A DNA stretch of 64,000 nt from Agrococcus jejuensis (GTDB lineage: Bacteria; Actinomycetota; Actinomycetes; Actinomycetales; Microbacteriaceae), in contig NZ_LT629695.1 in the NCBI RefSeq assembly GCF_900099705.1, forward strand, positions 1,860,001-1,924,000, given 5' to 3'. Below are positions 41,679 to 49,842 of this stretch, one piece after another. A program made the translations under genes and the position numbers. The notes under the pieces are model-generated. The model saw nothing but the letters and a program-made list of their open reading frames with translations. It was not told where the DNA came from and searched no databases. Position 1 is the stretch's first letter. The number at the start of each line of letters is the position of its first letter.

Positions 41679-42267
41679 CATCGACGCCACGACTCCTCCG
41701 CGCGAGCACGGCTCGCGCGGAGGCGCCGGTCGGGCGTCGTCGGCCGACCTCGTCGCAGGCGCGGTGCTCACGGGGCTCGGCCTCGTCTTCGCGATCGGCG
41801 CCCTCGCGTTCGACCTCGGCACGCCACTGGCGCTCGGACCGGGTGCGTTCCCGCTCGCGGCCGCGTGCGTGCTCGTCGTGCTCGGCGTCGCGATCGGCAT
41901 CCGTGCATTCGTCGCCCCCACGATCGTGCACGACGAGGCTCCTGAGGCGCTCGTCGCCGACGCGGCCGAGCACGGCATCGACGCCGCTGCCGACCGGCCG
42001 AGCCGACCGGCAGCCTTCGGGCGCATCCCGTGGCGTCCCGCGGTACTCGTCACCGCAGCCGTGGCGTGGTTCGCGCTCACCGTCGACGGGCTCGGGCTGC
42101 TGCTCGCAGCGTCCGGCACCGTCGTGCTGGCGTCGTTCGCACGCCAGGGCGTCCGTTGGTGGCAGCCGCTCGTCGTCGGCGTCGGTCTCACGGCCGGGAG
42201 CTGGCTGATCTTCGTCGTCGGACTGCGCCTGCGCGTGCCGCTGCTCGGCGACTGGCTGGGAGGCTGA
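41596..42267 (+). CDS. tctB: Tripartite tricarboxylate transporter small subunit TctB (start uncertain)
   Basis: The body from about 41740 has four membrane helices with the TctB pattern (LVAGAVLTGLGLVFAI, LALGPGAFPL). Between the TctC stop and TM1 there is no ATG, GTG or TTG in frame. The nearest are ATG 41596, 83 bases inside tctC, and GTG 41764, which would cut TM1; an ATC at 41680 follows the tctC stop by one base and has GGGA seven bases upstream. I list the ATG, but ATC 41680 may be the real start (about 195 aa). Stop is two bases before tctA. Confidence 0.82.
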   Translation: MRRLRPSPSASASRSRSGTTSSPSRDADIDATTPPREHGSRGGAGRASSADLVAGAVLTGLGLVFAIGALAFDLGTPLALGPGAFPLAAACVLVVLGVAIGIRAFVAPTIVHDEAPEALVADAAEHGIDAAADRPSRPAAFGRIPWRPAVLVTAAVAWFALTVDGLGLLLAASGTVVLASFARQGVRWWQPLVVGVGLTAGSWLIFVVGLRLRVPLLGDWLGG

Positions 42268-42269
42268 CC

Positions 42270-43778
42270 GTGGAGCTGCTCGACAACCTGCTGCTCGGCC
42301 TGTCCACGGCGCTGCAGTGGCAGAACCTCCTGTTCTGCCTGCTCGGCGTCGCCATCGGCACGGCCGTGGGCGTGCTGCCCGGCATCGGCCCGACGGCGAC
42401 GGTCGCGATGCTGCTGCCCATCACGTTCGCGTTCGACGAGCCGGTCACCGCGCTCATCATGCTCGCCGGCATCTACTACGGCGCGCAGTACGGCGGGTCG
42501 ACGACCGCGATCCTCATCAACCTTCCCGGCGAGTCGTCGTCGGCGGTCACGGCGATCGACGGGCATCAGCTCGCCAGGATCGGCAAGGCGGGCACGGCGC
42601 TCGCGACCGCAGCGATCGCGTCGTTCTTCGCAGGCACGGTCGCGACGGTGCTGCTCGCCGTCGCCGCCCCACCGCTGGCGGCGGTCGCGCTGAGCTTCGG
42701 CGCTCCCGAGTACTTCGCGCTCGTCGTGCTCGGGCTCATCGTGTCCGTCGCGCTCGCGAGCGGCTCGGTGCTCAAGGCGATCGCGACCATCGCCCTCGGC
42801 ATCCTGCTCTCGACCGTCGGCCAGGACACCTTCACCGGCGTCGCGCGATTCACGCTCGGCATCCGCGACCTCGACGGCGGCATCGACTTCGTGTCGCTCG
42901 CCGTCGGCGTCTTCGGCATCGCGGAGATCCTGCGCAACCTCGCGGATCCGGAGCGTCGCGAGCAGATCGTCGCCAAGGTCTCGCGGCTCTGGCCGTCGAA
43001 GGACGACTTCCGCCGCATGACGGGGCCGATCCTGCGTGCCACGGGTCTCGGATCGCTGCTCGGCGTGCTGCCGGGCGGCGGGCACATCCTCGCCTCTTTC
43101 GCGTCGTACTCGCTCGAGAAGCGCATCTCGCGCACGCCGGAGCGCTTCGGCAAGGGTGCGATCGAGGGCGTCGCCGGACCGGAGGCGGCGAACAACGCGG
43201 CGGCGCAGACGTCGTTCATCCCGCTGCTGACGCTCGGCATCCCCGCGCATCCCGTCATGGCGCTCATGCTCGGGGCGTTCATCATCCAGGGCATCACGCC
43301 CGGCCCGACGGTGATCGAGACCGAGCCCGTGCTGTTCTGGGGACTCATCGCCTCGATGTGGATCGGCAACCTGCTGCTCGTCGCACTGAACCTGCCGCTC
43401 GTCGGCATCTGGGTGCGGATGCTGCGTGTGCCGTACTGGGTGCTGTTCCCGATGATCGTGCTGTTCGCCGCGATCGGCACGTTCTCGATCTCGCAGAGCA
43501 TCTACGACGTGCTGGCGGTCGCCGTCTTCGGCCTGCTGGGGTTCGTGCTGCTGCGGGCGGGCTGCGAGCCTGCGCCGCTGCTGCTCGGCTTCGTGCTCGG
43601 GCCGCTGCTCGAGGAGAACCTGCGGCGTGCGCTCGTCATCTCGCAGGGCGACCCGTCGGTGTTCGTCACGCGTCCGCTGTCGGCGGCGCTGCTGGGCATC
43701 GGCGCGCTCGCGCTGGTCATGGCTGCGCTCCCGGCGATGCGACGCCGTCGCGAGGTCATCTTCGTCGACGAGGACTGA
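42270..43778 (+). CDS. tctA: Tripartite tricarboxylate transporter large subunit TctA
   Basis: 502 aa, about 12 membrane helices. IGTAVGVLPGIGPTATVAMLLPITF, MLAGIYYGAQYGGSTTAILI and GLLGFVLLRAGCEPAPLLLGF are the TctA signatures. Secondary symporter for tricarboxylate-type acids with TctC and TctB. The GTG is preceded by GGGAGG at six bases and follows tctB by two. Confidence 0.95.
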   Translation: MELLDNLLLGLSTALQWQNLLFCLLGVAIGTAVGVLPGIGPTATVAMLLPITFAFDEPVTALIMLAGIYYGAQYGGSTTAILINLPGESSSAVTAIDGHQLARIGKAGTALATAAIASFFAGTVATVLLAVAAPPLAAVALSFGAPEYFALVVLGLIVSVALASGSVLKAIATIALGILLSTVGQDTFTGVARFTLGIRDLDGGIDFVSLAVGVFGIAEILRNLADPERREQIVAKVSRLWPSKDDFRRMTGPILRATGLGSLLGVLPGGGHILASFASYSLEKRISRTPERFGKGAIEGVAGPEAANNAAAQTSFIPLLTLGIPAHPVMALMLGAFIIQGITPGPTVIETEPVLFWGLIASMWIGNLLLVALNLPLVGIWVRMLRVPYWVLFPMIVLFAAIGTFSISQSIYDVLAVAVFGLLGFVLLRAGCEPAPLLLGFVLGPLLEENLRRALVISQGDPSVFVTRPLSAALLGIGALALVMAALPAMRRRREVIFVDED

Positions 43779-43788
43779 TCGTGGCGGA

Positions 43789-43823
43789 GAGGCCGGGGCG
43801 TGCGCGGTGCGCGGCCCGGCCTC
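43789..43823. terminator. Hairpin between convergent tctA and zwf
   Basis: GAGGCCGGG (43789-43797) pairs with CCCGGCCTC (43815-43823) around a GC-rich inner loop. It overlaps the zwf stop codon. Confidence 0.65.
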
Positions 43824-45225
43824 AGTCCGTCGCCGCCCCGTTCGACCGCCACCCGCGCGGGCCCACGCCGCCGGCGCGGTACTCGGCGAGCGGCACCTCG
43901 TCGCGCTTCCAGGCGCGCAGCACGGGCTCGACGATGCGCCAGCACTCCTCGGCCGCATCCGCCCGCACCGCGAGCCGCGGGTCGCCGTCGAGGATCGACG
44001 CGAGCACCTCGCCGTACGGCTCGAGCTGGCCGCCGCCGAGCTCGCCGCGCAGCACCGACTGCTCGAGCGTGAACGGGTCGCCCTTGCCGTTCGTCGTGAG
44101 GTGGATCGCGAACGAGTCGGGGCGGAAGTCGAGCACGAGCCTGTCTGCCGAGTTGCGCCCGCCGAAGCCGCGCGGCACGTGCGCCGGCTCGCGGAAGTGG
44201 ATGACCGCTTGCTTGCGGATGTGCCCCATGGCCTTGCCGCTGCGCAGCACGAACGGCACGCCCGCCCAGCGCTGGTTGTCGACGTGCACCGTCACCTCGG
44301 CGAGCGTCTCGGTGCCGCGCTTCGCATCCACGCCCTCCTCGGCCACGTAGTCGGGCACCTCGCGGTCGCCGATCGTGCCCGCCGTGTAGCGGGCGCGGCG
44401 CGCATCCGTCGTCGCATCGACGACGCGAGCAGCGCGCAGCACCTGTCCGATGGCGTCGCGCAGGTCGCGCGCGTCGATCGATGCGGGCGGCTCGATCGCG
44501 ACGAGCGCGAGCACCTGCAGCAGGTGGCTCTGGATCATGTCGCGCAGCGCGCCCGCGGTGTCGTAGTAGCCGGCGCGGCCCTCGAGCGCGACGGTCTCGT
44601 CGTAGAGGATCTCGACCTTCGCGATGGAGTCGCGATCCCACAGCGGCGCGAGGATGCGGTTCGCGAAGCGCATGCCGAGCAGGTTGAGCACCGTGTAGAG
44701 GCCGAGGAAGTGGTCGATGCGGAAGATCTGATCCTCGGGCACGATGCGCTGCACGAGGGCGTTGAGCTCGCGGGCGTCGTCGAGGCTCGAGCCGAACGGC
44801 TTCTCGATCGCGAGGATCGCGCCGTCGGGCGCGCCGACCTCGGCGAGCGCCTCGCAGACCATGCGGCTCACGTGCGGCGGCAGCGCGAAGTAGATGACGA
44901 GGCGGTCGCAGTCGACGCTCTCGAGCAGCGCCTGCAGGCTCGTCGGGTCGGTCGCGTCGCCCGCGACGTAGCGCGTGGTGTCGACGACATGCTGCGCCGT
45001 CGCGCCCAGCTCGCCCGCATCCCCGTCGCCGTGCGCCGCCGCCATCGCGGTCTGCACGCGGTTGCGCCACTCGTCCTGGCCGAGGTCGCGCAGGTCGGCG
45101 CCGACGATCTCGAGGCTGCGCCGCGGCTGCGCGCGCAGCAGCGTCGCGATGCCAGGCAGCAGCAGCCGGGACGTGAGGTCGCCGGATGCGCCGAGGATGA
45201 GCAGGGTCGTGCGATCTGCCGCCAT
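43822..45225 (-). CDS. zwf: Glucose-6-phosphate 1-dehydrogenase
   Basis: 467 aa. The NADP-binding GASGDL (12-17), EKPFG (141-145) and catalytic RIDHFLG (169-175, with Phe where many have Tyr) are present. It oxidises glucose-6-phosphate to 6-phosphogluconolactone in the pentose phosphate pathway, whose product pool is also fed by the gluconokinase at 1.8 kb. It stands alone, without the opcA or tal genes that usually accompany the main actinobacterial copy, so it may be a second isozyme. Confidence 0.95.
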   Translation of the reverse strand: MAADRTTLLILGASGDLTSRLLLPGIATLLRAQPRRSLEIVGADLRDLGQDEWRNRVQTAMAAAHGDGDAGELGATAQHVVDTTRYVAGDATDPTSLQALLESVDCDRLVIYFALPPHVSRMVCEALAEVGAPDGAILAIEKPFGSSLDDARELNALVQRIVPEDQIFRIDHFLGLYTVLNLLGMRFANRILAPLWDRDSIAKVEILYDETVALEGRAGYYDTAGALRDMIQSHLLQVLALVAIEPPASIDARDLRDAIGQVLRAARVVDATTDARRARYTAGTIGDREVPDYVAEEGVDAKRGTETLAEVTVHVDNQRWAGVPFVLRSGKAMGHIRKQAVIHFREPAHVPRGFGGRNSADRLVLDFRPDSFAIHLTTNGKGDPFTLEQSVLRGELGGGQLEPYGEVLASILDGDPRLAVRADAAEECWRIVEPVLRAWKRDEVPLAEYRAGGVGPRGWRSNGAATD

Positions 45226-45264
45226 GGGGCCACTCTTCCACGCGGGCTTCTGGCTGCTGTCGGT

Positions 45265-45340
45265 TTGCGTTCTGCAGGTGATCAGGGTGGTCAGAGGGGT
45301 ATCTTCCCTCCGCCACCCCTGATCGCCTGCGAAACGCGAA
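45265..45340. repeat. Family D palindromic element, copy 1
   Basis: Arms around GCAGGTGATCAGGGTGG and the complementary CCACCCCTGATCGCCTGC enclose a conserved inner AGAGGGG...CTTCCCT. Very similar to 46551-46624. It lies between the lysM gene's 3' end and zwf's start. Confidence 0.85.
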
Positions 45341-45349
45341 CGGCAGGCG

Positions 45350-45739
45350 TCAGCCCATCGCGCACGCGACGGTGCCGAGCGGCTCGTCGACGCGACGCTG
45401 CACGACGAACGACTCCCCGGCCATGAGCGTGAGCCCCTGCTCGGTCACGGGGGAGATGTCGCGCACGCACAGTCCGAAGCGCGCGGCCACGGCGCCGAGG
45501 GTGTCGCCGGATGCGACGACGTACTCGTAGGCGCCGGGCTCGACGAGCGTCGCCTCGCCCATCGCCTGCTCGCTCGGGCCGGCGTCGTCGGCGACGACCG
45601 GCTGCTGCGACTCGTCCGGCGCTGCGGTCGGCGTCGCGGAGGTCGACGGCATCGGGTCGACGCTCGCCCCGTCGGCGCACGCGGCGACGCTCGCGACGGC
45701 GACGGCGAGCGCTGCGAGGGCGAGGAGGCGTCGGGGCAT
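45350..45739 (-). CDS. LysM-domain lipoprotein
   Basis: 129 aa. Lipobox VAAC with Cys 21, a Ser/Pro/Thr-rich linker to about residue 65, then one LysM domain (YVVASGDTLGAVAARFGLCVRDI) that binds peptidoglycan or chitin. Anchored in the membrane, it would hold to the cell wall; no enzyme domain is present. Confidence 0.88.
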   Translation of the reverse strand: MPRRLLALAALAVAVASVAACADGASVDPMPSTSATPTAAPDESQQPVVADDAGPSEQAMGEATLVEPGAYEYVVASGDTLGAVAARFGLCVRDISPVTEQGLTLMAGESFVVQRRVDEPLGTVACAMG

Positions 45740-45831
45740 GCGCCGATCCTGCCGACGCAGCCTGGGAGCCCCGCTGCGCCTCCGTCGCACGAGGGATGAG
45801 GTGCGTCGCGCACAGGAGTACCGTCGAGGCC

Positions 45832-45903
45832 ATGCACATGACGTTCGCGATGCCCATCGGGTGGATGGAGGTCGTCGGCGGCGCACCCGCCGACCTCGGG
45901 TAG
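45832..45903 (+). CDS. Possible leader peptide upstream of the FBP gene (23 aa)
   Basis: MHMTFAMPIGWM and eleven further residues, with AGGAG 14 bases upstream of the ATG. The 3' half forms a hairpin (45868-45897), and a perfect 8-bp hairpin follows at 45911-45931, before the FBP gene at 46042. That is the layout of a translational attenuator. Alternatively the frame is chance; no homolog is known to me. Confidence 0.35.
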   Translation: MHMTFAMPIGWMEVVGGAPADLG

Positions 45904-45931
45904 CCGCGACGGTCGCCGTGCTTCGGCGACC
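45868..45931 (+). promoter_or_regulatory. Structured leader (two hairpins) of the FBP gene
   Basis: Hairpin 1: GAGGTCGTCGGCGG pairs with CCGCCGACCTC with a three-base bulge (45868-45897). Hairpin 2: GGTCGCCG (45911-45918) pairs perfectly with CGGCGACC (45924-45931). A third weak stem is GCCCT/AGGGC at 45948-45962. Bases 45740-46041 hold no other gene. Confidence 0.5.
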
Positions 45932-46041
45932 CCGCGCCACGAGCTCTGCCCTCCTCGAGGGCGCAGCGACACCGGTCGCTCTGCTCGCACACCCACCCAT
46001 CCACGGTCCGCGACCGCGGACCCTCCTCGAACAGGATCGTC

Positions 46042-46527
46042 ATGCAGCCCATCGACGGCGCGCTCGTGCGCGCCACCTTCGTCAACGTCTCCAAGAAGGA
46101 GCGTGCGAACATCCCCATGCCCGACCTCGACCTCGACTGGTCGCACCTCGAGTACCTCGGCTGGCGCGACCCGAAGCGGCCGCGCGTCGGGTTCGTCGTC
46201 GCGGAGGTCGACGGCGAGCCCGTCGGCGTCGCGTTGCAGCGCACCGAGGCCTCGAGTCGCACGCGACCGCAGTGCTCGTGGTGCGAGGACGTCACGCTGC
46301 CGAACGACGTCGTCTCGTTCAATGCGCGCCGCGCGGGCGACGCCGGCCGCAAGGGCGACTCGGTGTCGACGCTCGTCTGCGCCGCGTTCGAGTGCCCCGT
46401 CAACGTGCGCACGCAGCCGACGGCCCGCTACGTCGGCTTCGACGTCGAGGCGGCCATGCAGCGCCGCATCGCTGCGCTCGGCGAGCACGTGGAGGCGTTC
46501 GTGCGCGCGGTGCGCGACGGGCGCTGA
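46042..46527 (+). CDS. FBP-domain (FusB-like, elongation factor G-binding) protein
   Basis: 161 aa. The C-terminal half is the four-cysteine zinc finger of the FBP domain: C78-x2-C81 and C113-x4-C118, with QCSWCED and CAAFECPVNVR. In staphylococci FusB/FusC bind EF-G and rescue it from fusidic acid; chromosomal relatives are widespread and may simply aid ribosome release. The N terminus is a helical part of about 70 residues. An unusual structured leader with a small reading frame lies upstream. Confidence 0.88.
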   Translation: MQPIDGALVRATFVNVSKKERANIPMPDLDLDWSHLEYLGWRDPKRPRVGFVVAEVDGEPVGVALQRTEASSRTRPQCSWCEDVTLPNDVVSFNARRAGDAGRKGDSVSTLVCAAFECPVNVRTQPTARYVGFDVEAAMQRRIAALGEHVEAFVRAVRDGR

Positions 46528-46550
46528 CCCGCTTCGGTCGGCACGTTCGC

Positions 46551-46624
46551 TTGCGTAGTGCAGGCGATCAGGGGTGGCAGAGGGGCATCTTCCCTTCGCC
46601 ACCCCGGATCGCCTGCAGAACGCA
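46551..46624. repeat. Family D palindromic element, copy 2
   Basis: TTGCGTAGTGCAGGCGATCA... pairs across its length with ...GATCGCCTGCAGAACGCA, with the same inner AGAGGGGCATCTTCCCT as copy 1, 1.28 kb away. It lies between the convergent FBP and ThDP-enzyme genes. Confidence 0.85.
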
Positions 46625-46664
46625 GGACCGGGGATGCGGATGCGGGCGGCCGCCCGACGCATCC

Positions 46665-48347
46665 CTACGCGGGCACCGGCTCCGGCGCGATCTCGGCGCG
46701 CGTCGGCGACTGGTTCACGCGCATGATCTCCTCCTGGTACGGCGCGACGACCTCGCGCGAGATGCGCAGGTCGAGCAGCAGGAAGCGGCGCGTGGCGGGG
46801 TCCTCGGCGGCCCAGCTGCCGAGGCGCTCGAGGTCGGCCATCGTGCGCACGACGACGCCCTCGGCGCCGACCGCCGTCGCGAGGCCGGCGAAGTCGACCT
46901 CGGGGATGAGCATGGGCGGCTGCGCGAGGCCCTTGCCGCCGTAGAGCGTGGTCTCGGCGGCGTAGGCGGCGTCGTTCCACACGGTGGCGACGCCGCGGCC
47001 GCCCGCGACGCGCACGGCCGACTCGAGGTCCGCGAGCGCCATGAGCCCGCCACCGTCGCCGGTCGCGAGCACGATCGTGGCGTCGGGATGCGCGACGGCC
47101 GCGCCGGGCACCGACGGGAAGCCGAGGCCGATCGACTGGTACGCCGTGCCGACCATGTGGTGGCGGTCGGGGGATGCGACGGGCCAGTGCATGTTCGACC
47201 AGCCGAGGAAGTGGCCGCCGTCGGTCACGACGACGCGGTCGGTGGGCAGCAGCTCGCCGATGCGTGCCGCGGCGGAGCGCGGGTCGAGACGGCCGTCGGA
47301 CGCGGCGCCGTCGCCGCGCTCGCGACCCCGCGCAGCGCGAGCGTCGACCGACTCGCGCCAGCCGCTCGGCGTCGCGCCGCGGGCGGCGAGCTCGTCGACG
47401 ATCGCCTGCGCCGTCAGCGCCGCGTCGCCGCGTGCGTACACGTCGACCCGGCCGTTCGTCGCCGACTCGGCGACGTCGACCTGCAGCACGCGCGCATCCT
47501 CGGCGAACAGCTCGCCGAACCGCATCGTGAACTGGTTGAGCGACGCGCCGACCACGAGCGCCACGTCGGCGTCGTGCACGAGCGCCATCGCGGCGTCCGC
47601 CCCGAATCCGCCCGCCACGCCGAGGTCGTGCTCGTCGCGCGCCACGAGCCCGCGGCCCAGCGCGCTCGACGTCGTGAGCGCGCCCACGGCATCCGCGATC
47701 GCGTCGATCCCCGCGCCCGCGCCGGCGAGCCACGCGCCGCGGCCCGAGAGGATCACGGGGCGCTCGGCGCCGGCGAGCGCGTCGACGATCGCGGCGACGT
47801 CGGATGCGGCGGGCGGCACGGGCGACGGCAGCGCGAGCGCGCGCAGCTCGGGCAGCGAGCCGGCGTCGGCGGTGGCGACGTCGTAGGGGATGGCGACGAC
47901 GACGGCGGTGCGGTGCGCGAGCGCGTGCTCGATCGCGTCGATCGTCGCGCCGGCCGGGTCGCCGACGCCGACGACCCACGTGCGGGCTCCGACGGCGGCG
48001 GCGAGCGCCACCTGGTCGACGTCCCACGGGCGGGCGCCCGTCGTGGGCTCGTCGCCGACGACGAGCACGAGCGGCACGCGCGCTTGCACGGCCTCGGCGA
48101 GCGGGGTCAGCGTGTTCGTGAAGCCGGCGCCGTACGTCGCGGTGGCGACGGCGAGGCGACCGGAGGCGCGGTGGTGCACGTCGGCGGCGACGACGCCGCC
48201 CGCCTCGTGCCGCACGGCGACGAAGGCCATGGCCGTGTCGCGCTCGACGGCGTCGAGCAGATAGGCGTTGCCGTTGCCCATGACGCCGAAGACGACGTCG
48301 GAGTGGGCAGCGAGCGCGTGGGCGACGTGCGCGGAGACGATGGGCAT
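46665..48347 (-). CDS. Thiamine-diphosphate-dependent enzyme (acetolactate synthase-like)
   Basis: 560 aa, three domains: N-terminal PYR domain with catalytic Glu E48 in RHEAGG, a central domain, and a C-terminal PP domain with GDGGGLMALADLESA and later ND, the Mg/ThDP motif. Similar to benzoylformate decarboxylase, oxalyl-CoA decarboxylase or acetolactate synthase-like proteins, so the reaction is unresolved. ATG 48347 has GAGAGG six bases upstream; an earlier ATG at 48452 is unlikely. Confidence 0.85.
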   Translation of the reverse strand: MPIVSAHVAHALAAHSDVVFGVMGNGNAYLLDAVERDTAMAFVAVRHEAGGVVAADVHHRASGRLAVATATYGAGFTNTLTPLAEAVQARVPLVLVVGDEPTTGARPWDVDQVALAAAVGARTWVVGVGDPAGATIDAIEHALAHRTAVVVAIPYDVATADAGSLPELRALALPSPVPPAASDVAAIVDALAGAERPVILSGRGAWLAGAGAGIDAIADAVGALTTSSALGRGLVARDEHDLGVAGGFGADAAMALVHDADVALVVGASLNQFTMRFGELFAEDARVLQVDVAESATNGRVDVYARGDAALTAQAIVDELAARGATPSGWRESVDARAARGRERGDGAASDGRLDPRSAAARIGELLPTDRVVVTDGGHFLGWSNMHWPVASPDRHHMVGTAYQSIGLGFPSVPGAAVAHPDATIVLATGDGGGLMALADLESAVRVAGGRGVATVWNDAAYAAETTLYGGKGLAQPPMLIPEVDFAGLATAVGAEGVVVRTMADLERLGSWAAEDPATRRFLLLDLRISREVVAPYQEEIMRVNQSPTRAEIAPEPVPA

Positions 48348-48506
48348 GGATGGCCTCTCGAGAGCAGTGACGGATGGATTCCGTATGTGTCTCGCCGGCC
48401 CGGGCTGCTGGCCCGTTGGGTTGCGTGCCCCTTTTCCGAGCACCGGTCGCATCCTCGCGACCTGACTGGAGCATGCTACTCCGCGGATGCGGCGCTGCGT
48501 CAGGGG

Positions 48507-48663
48507 TGATTGGTCGCGAATGCACCGGGACTGGTCAGAGATGCATGGGACTGGTCAGAGATGCGCATGACTGGTCGCAGTTGCACCGAAACTGCGACCA
48601 CTGTGGTGCAGTTGCGACCAGTCATCGCGAAACAGCGACCAGTCCGGTGCAACTGCGACCAGT
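48507..48663. repeat. Phased GACTGGTC array A7 (4+4 units)
   Basis: Forward sites start at 48507, 48528, 48548 and 48568; inverted cores at 48595, 48615, 48636 and 48656. Steps are 20 or 21. It lies in the 367-base gap 48348-48714 between the ThDP-enzyme start and the VIT stop; the rest of the gap has only promoter-like sequence. Confidence 0.9.
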
Positions 48664-48714
48664 CAGCGCCGTGGATCCGACGAGTCGAGGCGCATCCGCG
48701 GCCGGTCACGATCG

Positions 48715-49431
48715 TCACCCGACCCCGGCGACCCCCAGCAGCGATCCGATGCCGTACGTGATGGCCAGGGCGATGGCGCCGCCCACGATGATCCGCACCG
48801 TCGCCGCCTGCCACGGCGCGCGGCCGAGGCGGGCGCCGATCGCGCCCGTGACGCCGAGCGCGAGCAGCACGACGACGATCGCGACGCCCACGCGCACGTC
48901 GACGGGCGCGAGCATGATGGCGGCGAGCGGCAGCGCGCCGCCGACCGTGAACGCGACGAGCGACGCGAACGCCGCACGCCACGGGCTCACGACGTCGTCC
49001 TGGTCGATGCCGAGCTCGAGCGTCAGGTGCGCCTGCAGGGCGTCGCGCTCGGTCTGCCGCGTCGCGACGAGCGTCGCCGACTCGCGGTCGAGGCCCTGCT
49101 GCTCCCACAGCTCGATGAGCTCGGCCAGCTCGCCCTCGGGGTCCTCGGCGAGCTCGCGCCGCTCGAGCTCGATGAGCGCTCGCTCGCTGTCGCGCTGCGA
49201 CGACACCGACACGTACTCGCCGAGCGCCATCGAGATCGCGCCGCCCACGAGCGCCGCGGCGCCCGCCGTCAGCAGCGGCCCGGACTGCGTCGTGACGCCC
49301 GCGACGCCTACGAGCACCGCCGCGACCGACACGATGCCGTCGTTCGCGCCCAGCACGCCGGCGCGCAGCCAGCTCAGCCGGTCGAGCCATCCACCGTCAT
49401 GCGGCTCGTGCCGCGCATGCCCATCGCCCAT
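48715..49431 (-). CDS. VIT1/CCC1-family iron/manganese transporter
   Basis: 238 aa. WLRAGVLGANDGIVSVAAVLVGVAG and MALGEYVSVSSQRDSERA in the first helices, and the ending pair of hydrophobic helices, are the VIT family pattern. It moves Fe2+ or Mn2+ out of the cytoplasm. The region WEQQGLDRESATLVATRQTERDAL forms the cytoplasmic helical metal-binding domain. ATG 49431 is preferred over 49449. Confidence 0.92.
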   Translation of the reverse strand: MGDGHARHEPHDGGWLDRLSWLRAGVLGANDGIVSVAAVLVGVAGVTTQSGPLLTAGAAALVGGAISMALGEYVSVSSQRDSERALIELERRELAEDPEGELAELIELWEQQGLDRESATLVATRQTERDALQAHLTLELGIDQDDVVSPWRAAFASLVAFTVGGALPLAAIMLAPVDVRVGVAIVVVLLALGVTGAIGARLGRAPWQAATVRIIVGGAIALAITYGIGSLLGVAGVG

Positions 49432-49502
49432 GCGGCGATCCAAGCACACACGAACGCCGCCGGTCGCGCGCGGCGACCGACGGCGTCATGCGGGGCGAGC
49501 GG

Positions 49503-49769
49503 CTACCAGAGGACGCCGCCGCCGATCGAGATGCCGCCCCACGTGAGGGCGATGAAGATCGCGGTGAAGACGACGGGCGCGATGCCCTTGCCGCCGCGGG
49601 CGAGGCCCTTGAGCAGGGCGATGACGCCGAGGATCGCGGCGACGATCGAGAGGCCGCCGCCGAGGATGAGGCCGATGAAGAGCGGGATGGGCATGAGGAG
49701 CAGTCCCGCGAGCCCGATCCAGAAGGCGATCCAGGCCGTCGGGTTGGCGCGGCGTGCGGTGGTGGTCAT
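49503..49769 (-). CDS. Small two-to-three-helix membrane protein (DUF4190-like)
   Basis: 88 aa, with hydrophobic stretches at about 12-45 and 62-85 and GGGLSIVAAILGVIALLKGL in the middle, resembling DUF4190 proteins. Function unknown. It has a basic N terminus, MTTTARR. Confidence 0.7.
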   Translation of the reverse strand: MTTTARRANPTAWIAFWIGLAGLLLMPIPLFIGLILGGGLSIVAAILGVIALLKGLARGGKGIAPVVFTAIFIALTWGGISIGGGVLW

Positions 49770-49842
49770 GCATCCATCGTGCGCCGCGAACCTTGGTCGG
49801 AGCCTGGGATGCGCGGCCGGTTCGCGCAGGGCGCAGCGACGC

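Noticed and set aside
40713..43958. 1081-codon minus-strand frame across the tct genes
   Set aside because: Low-complexity Arg-rich shadow of the tctCBA coding strand, with no start signal or motif.
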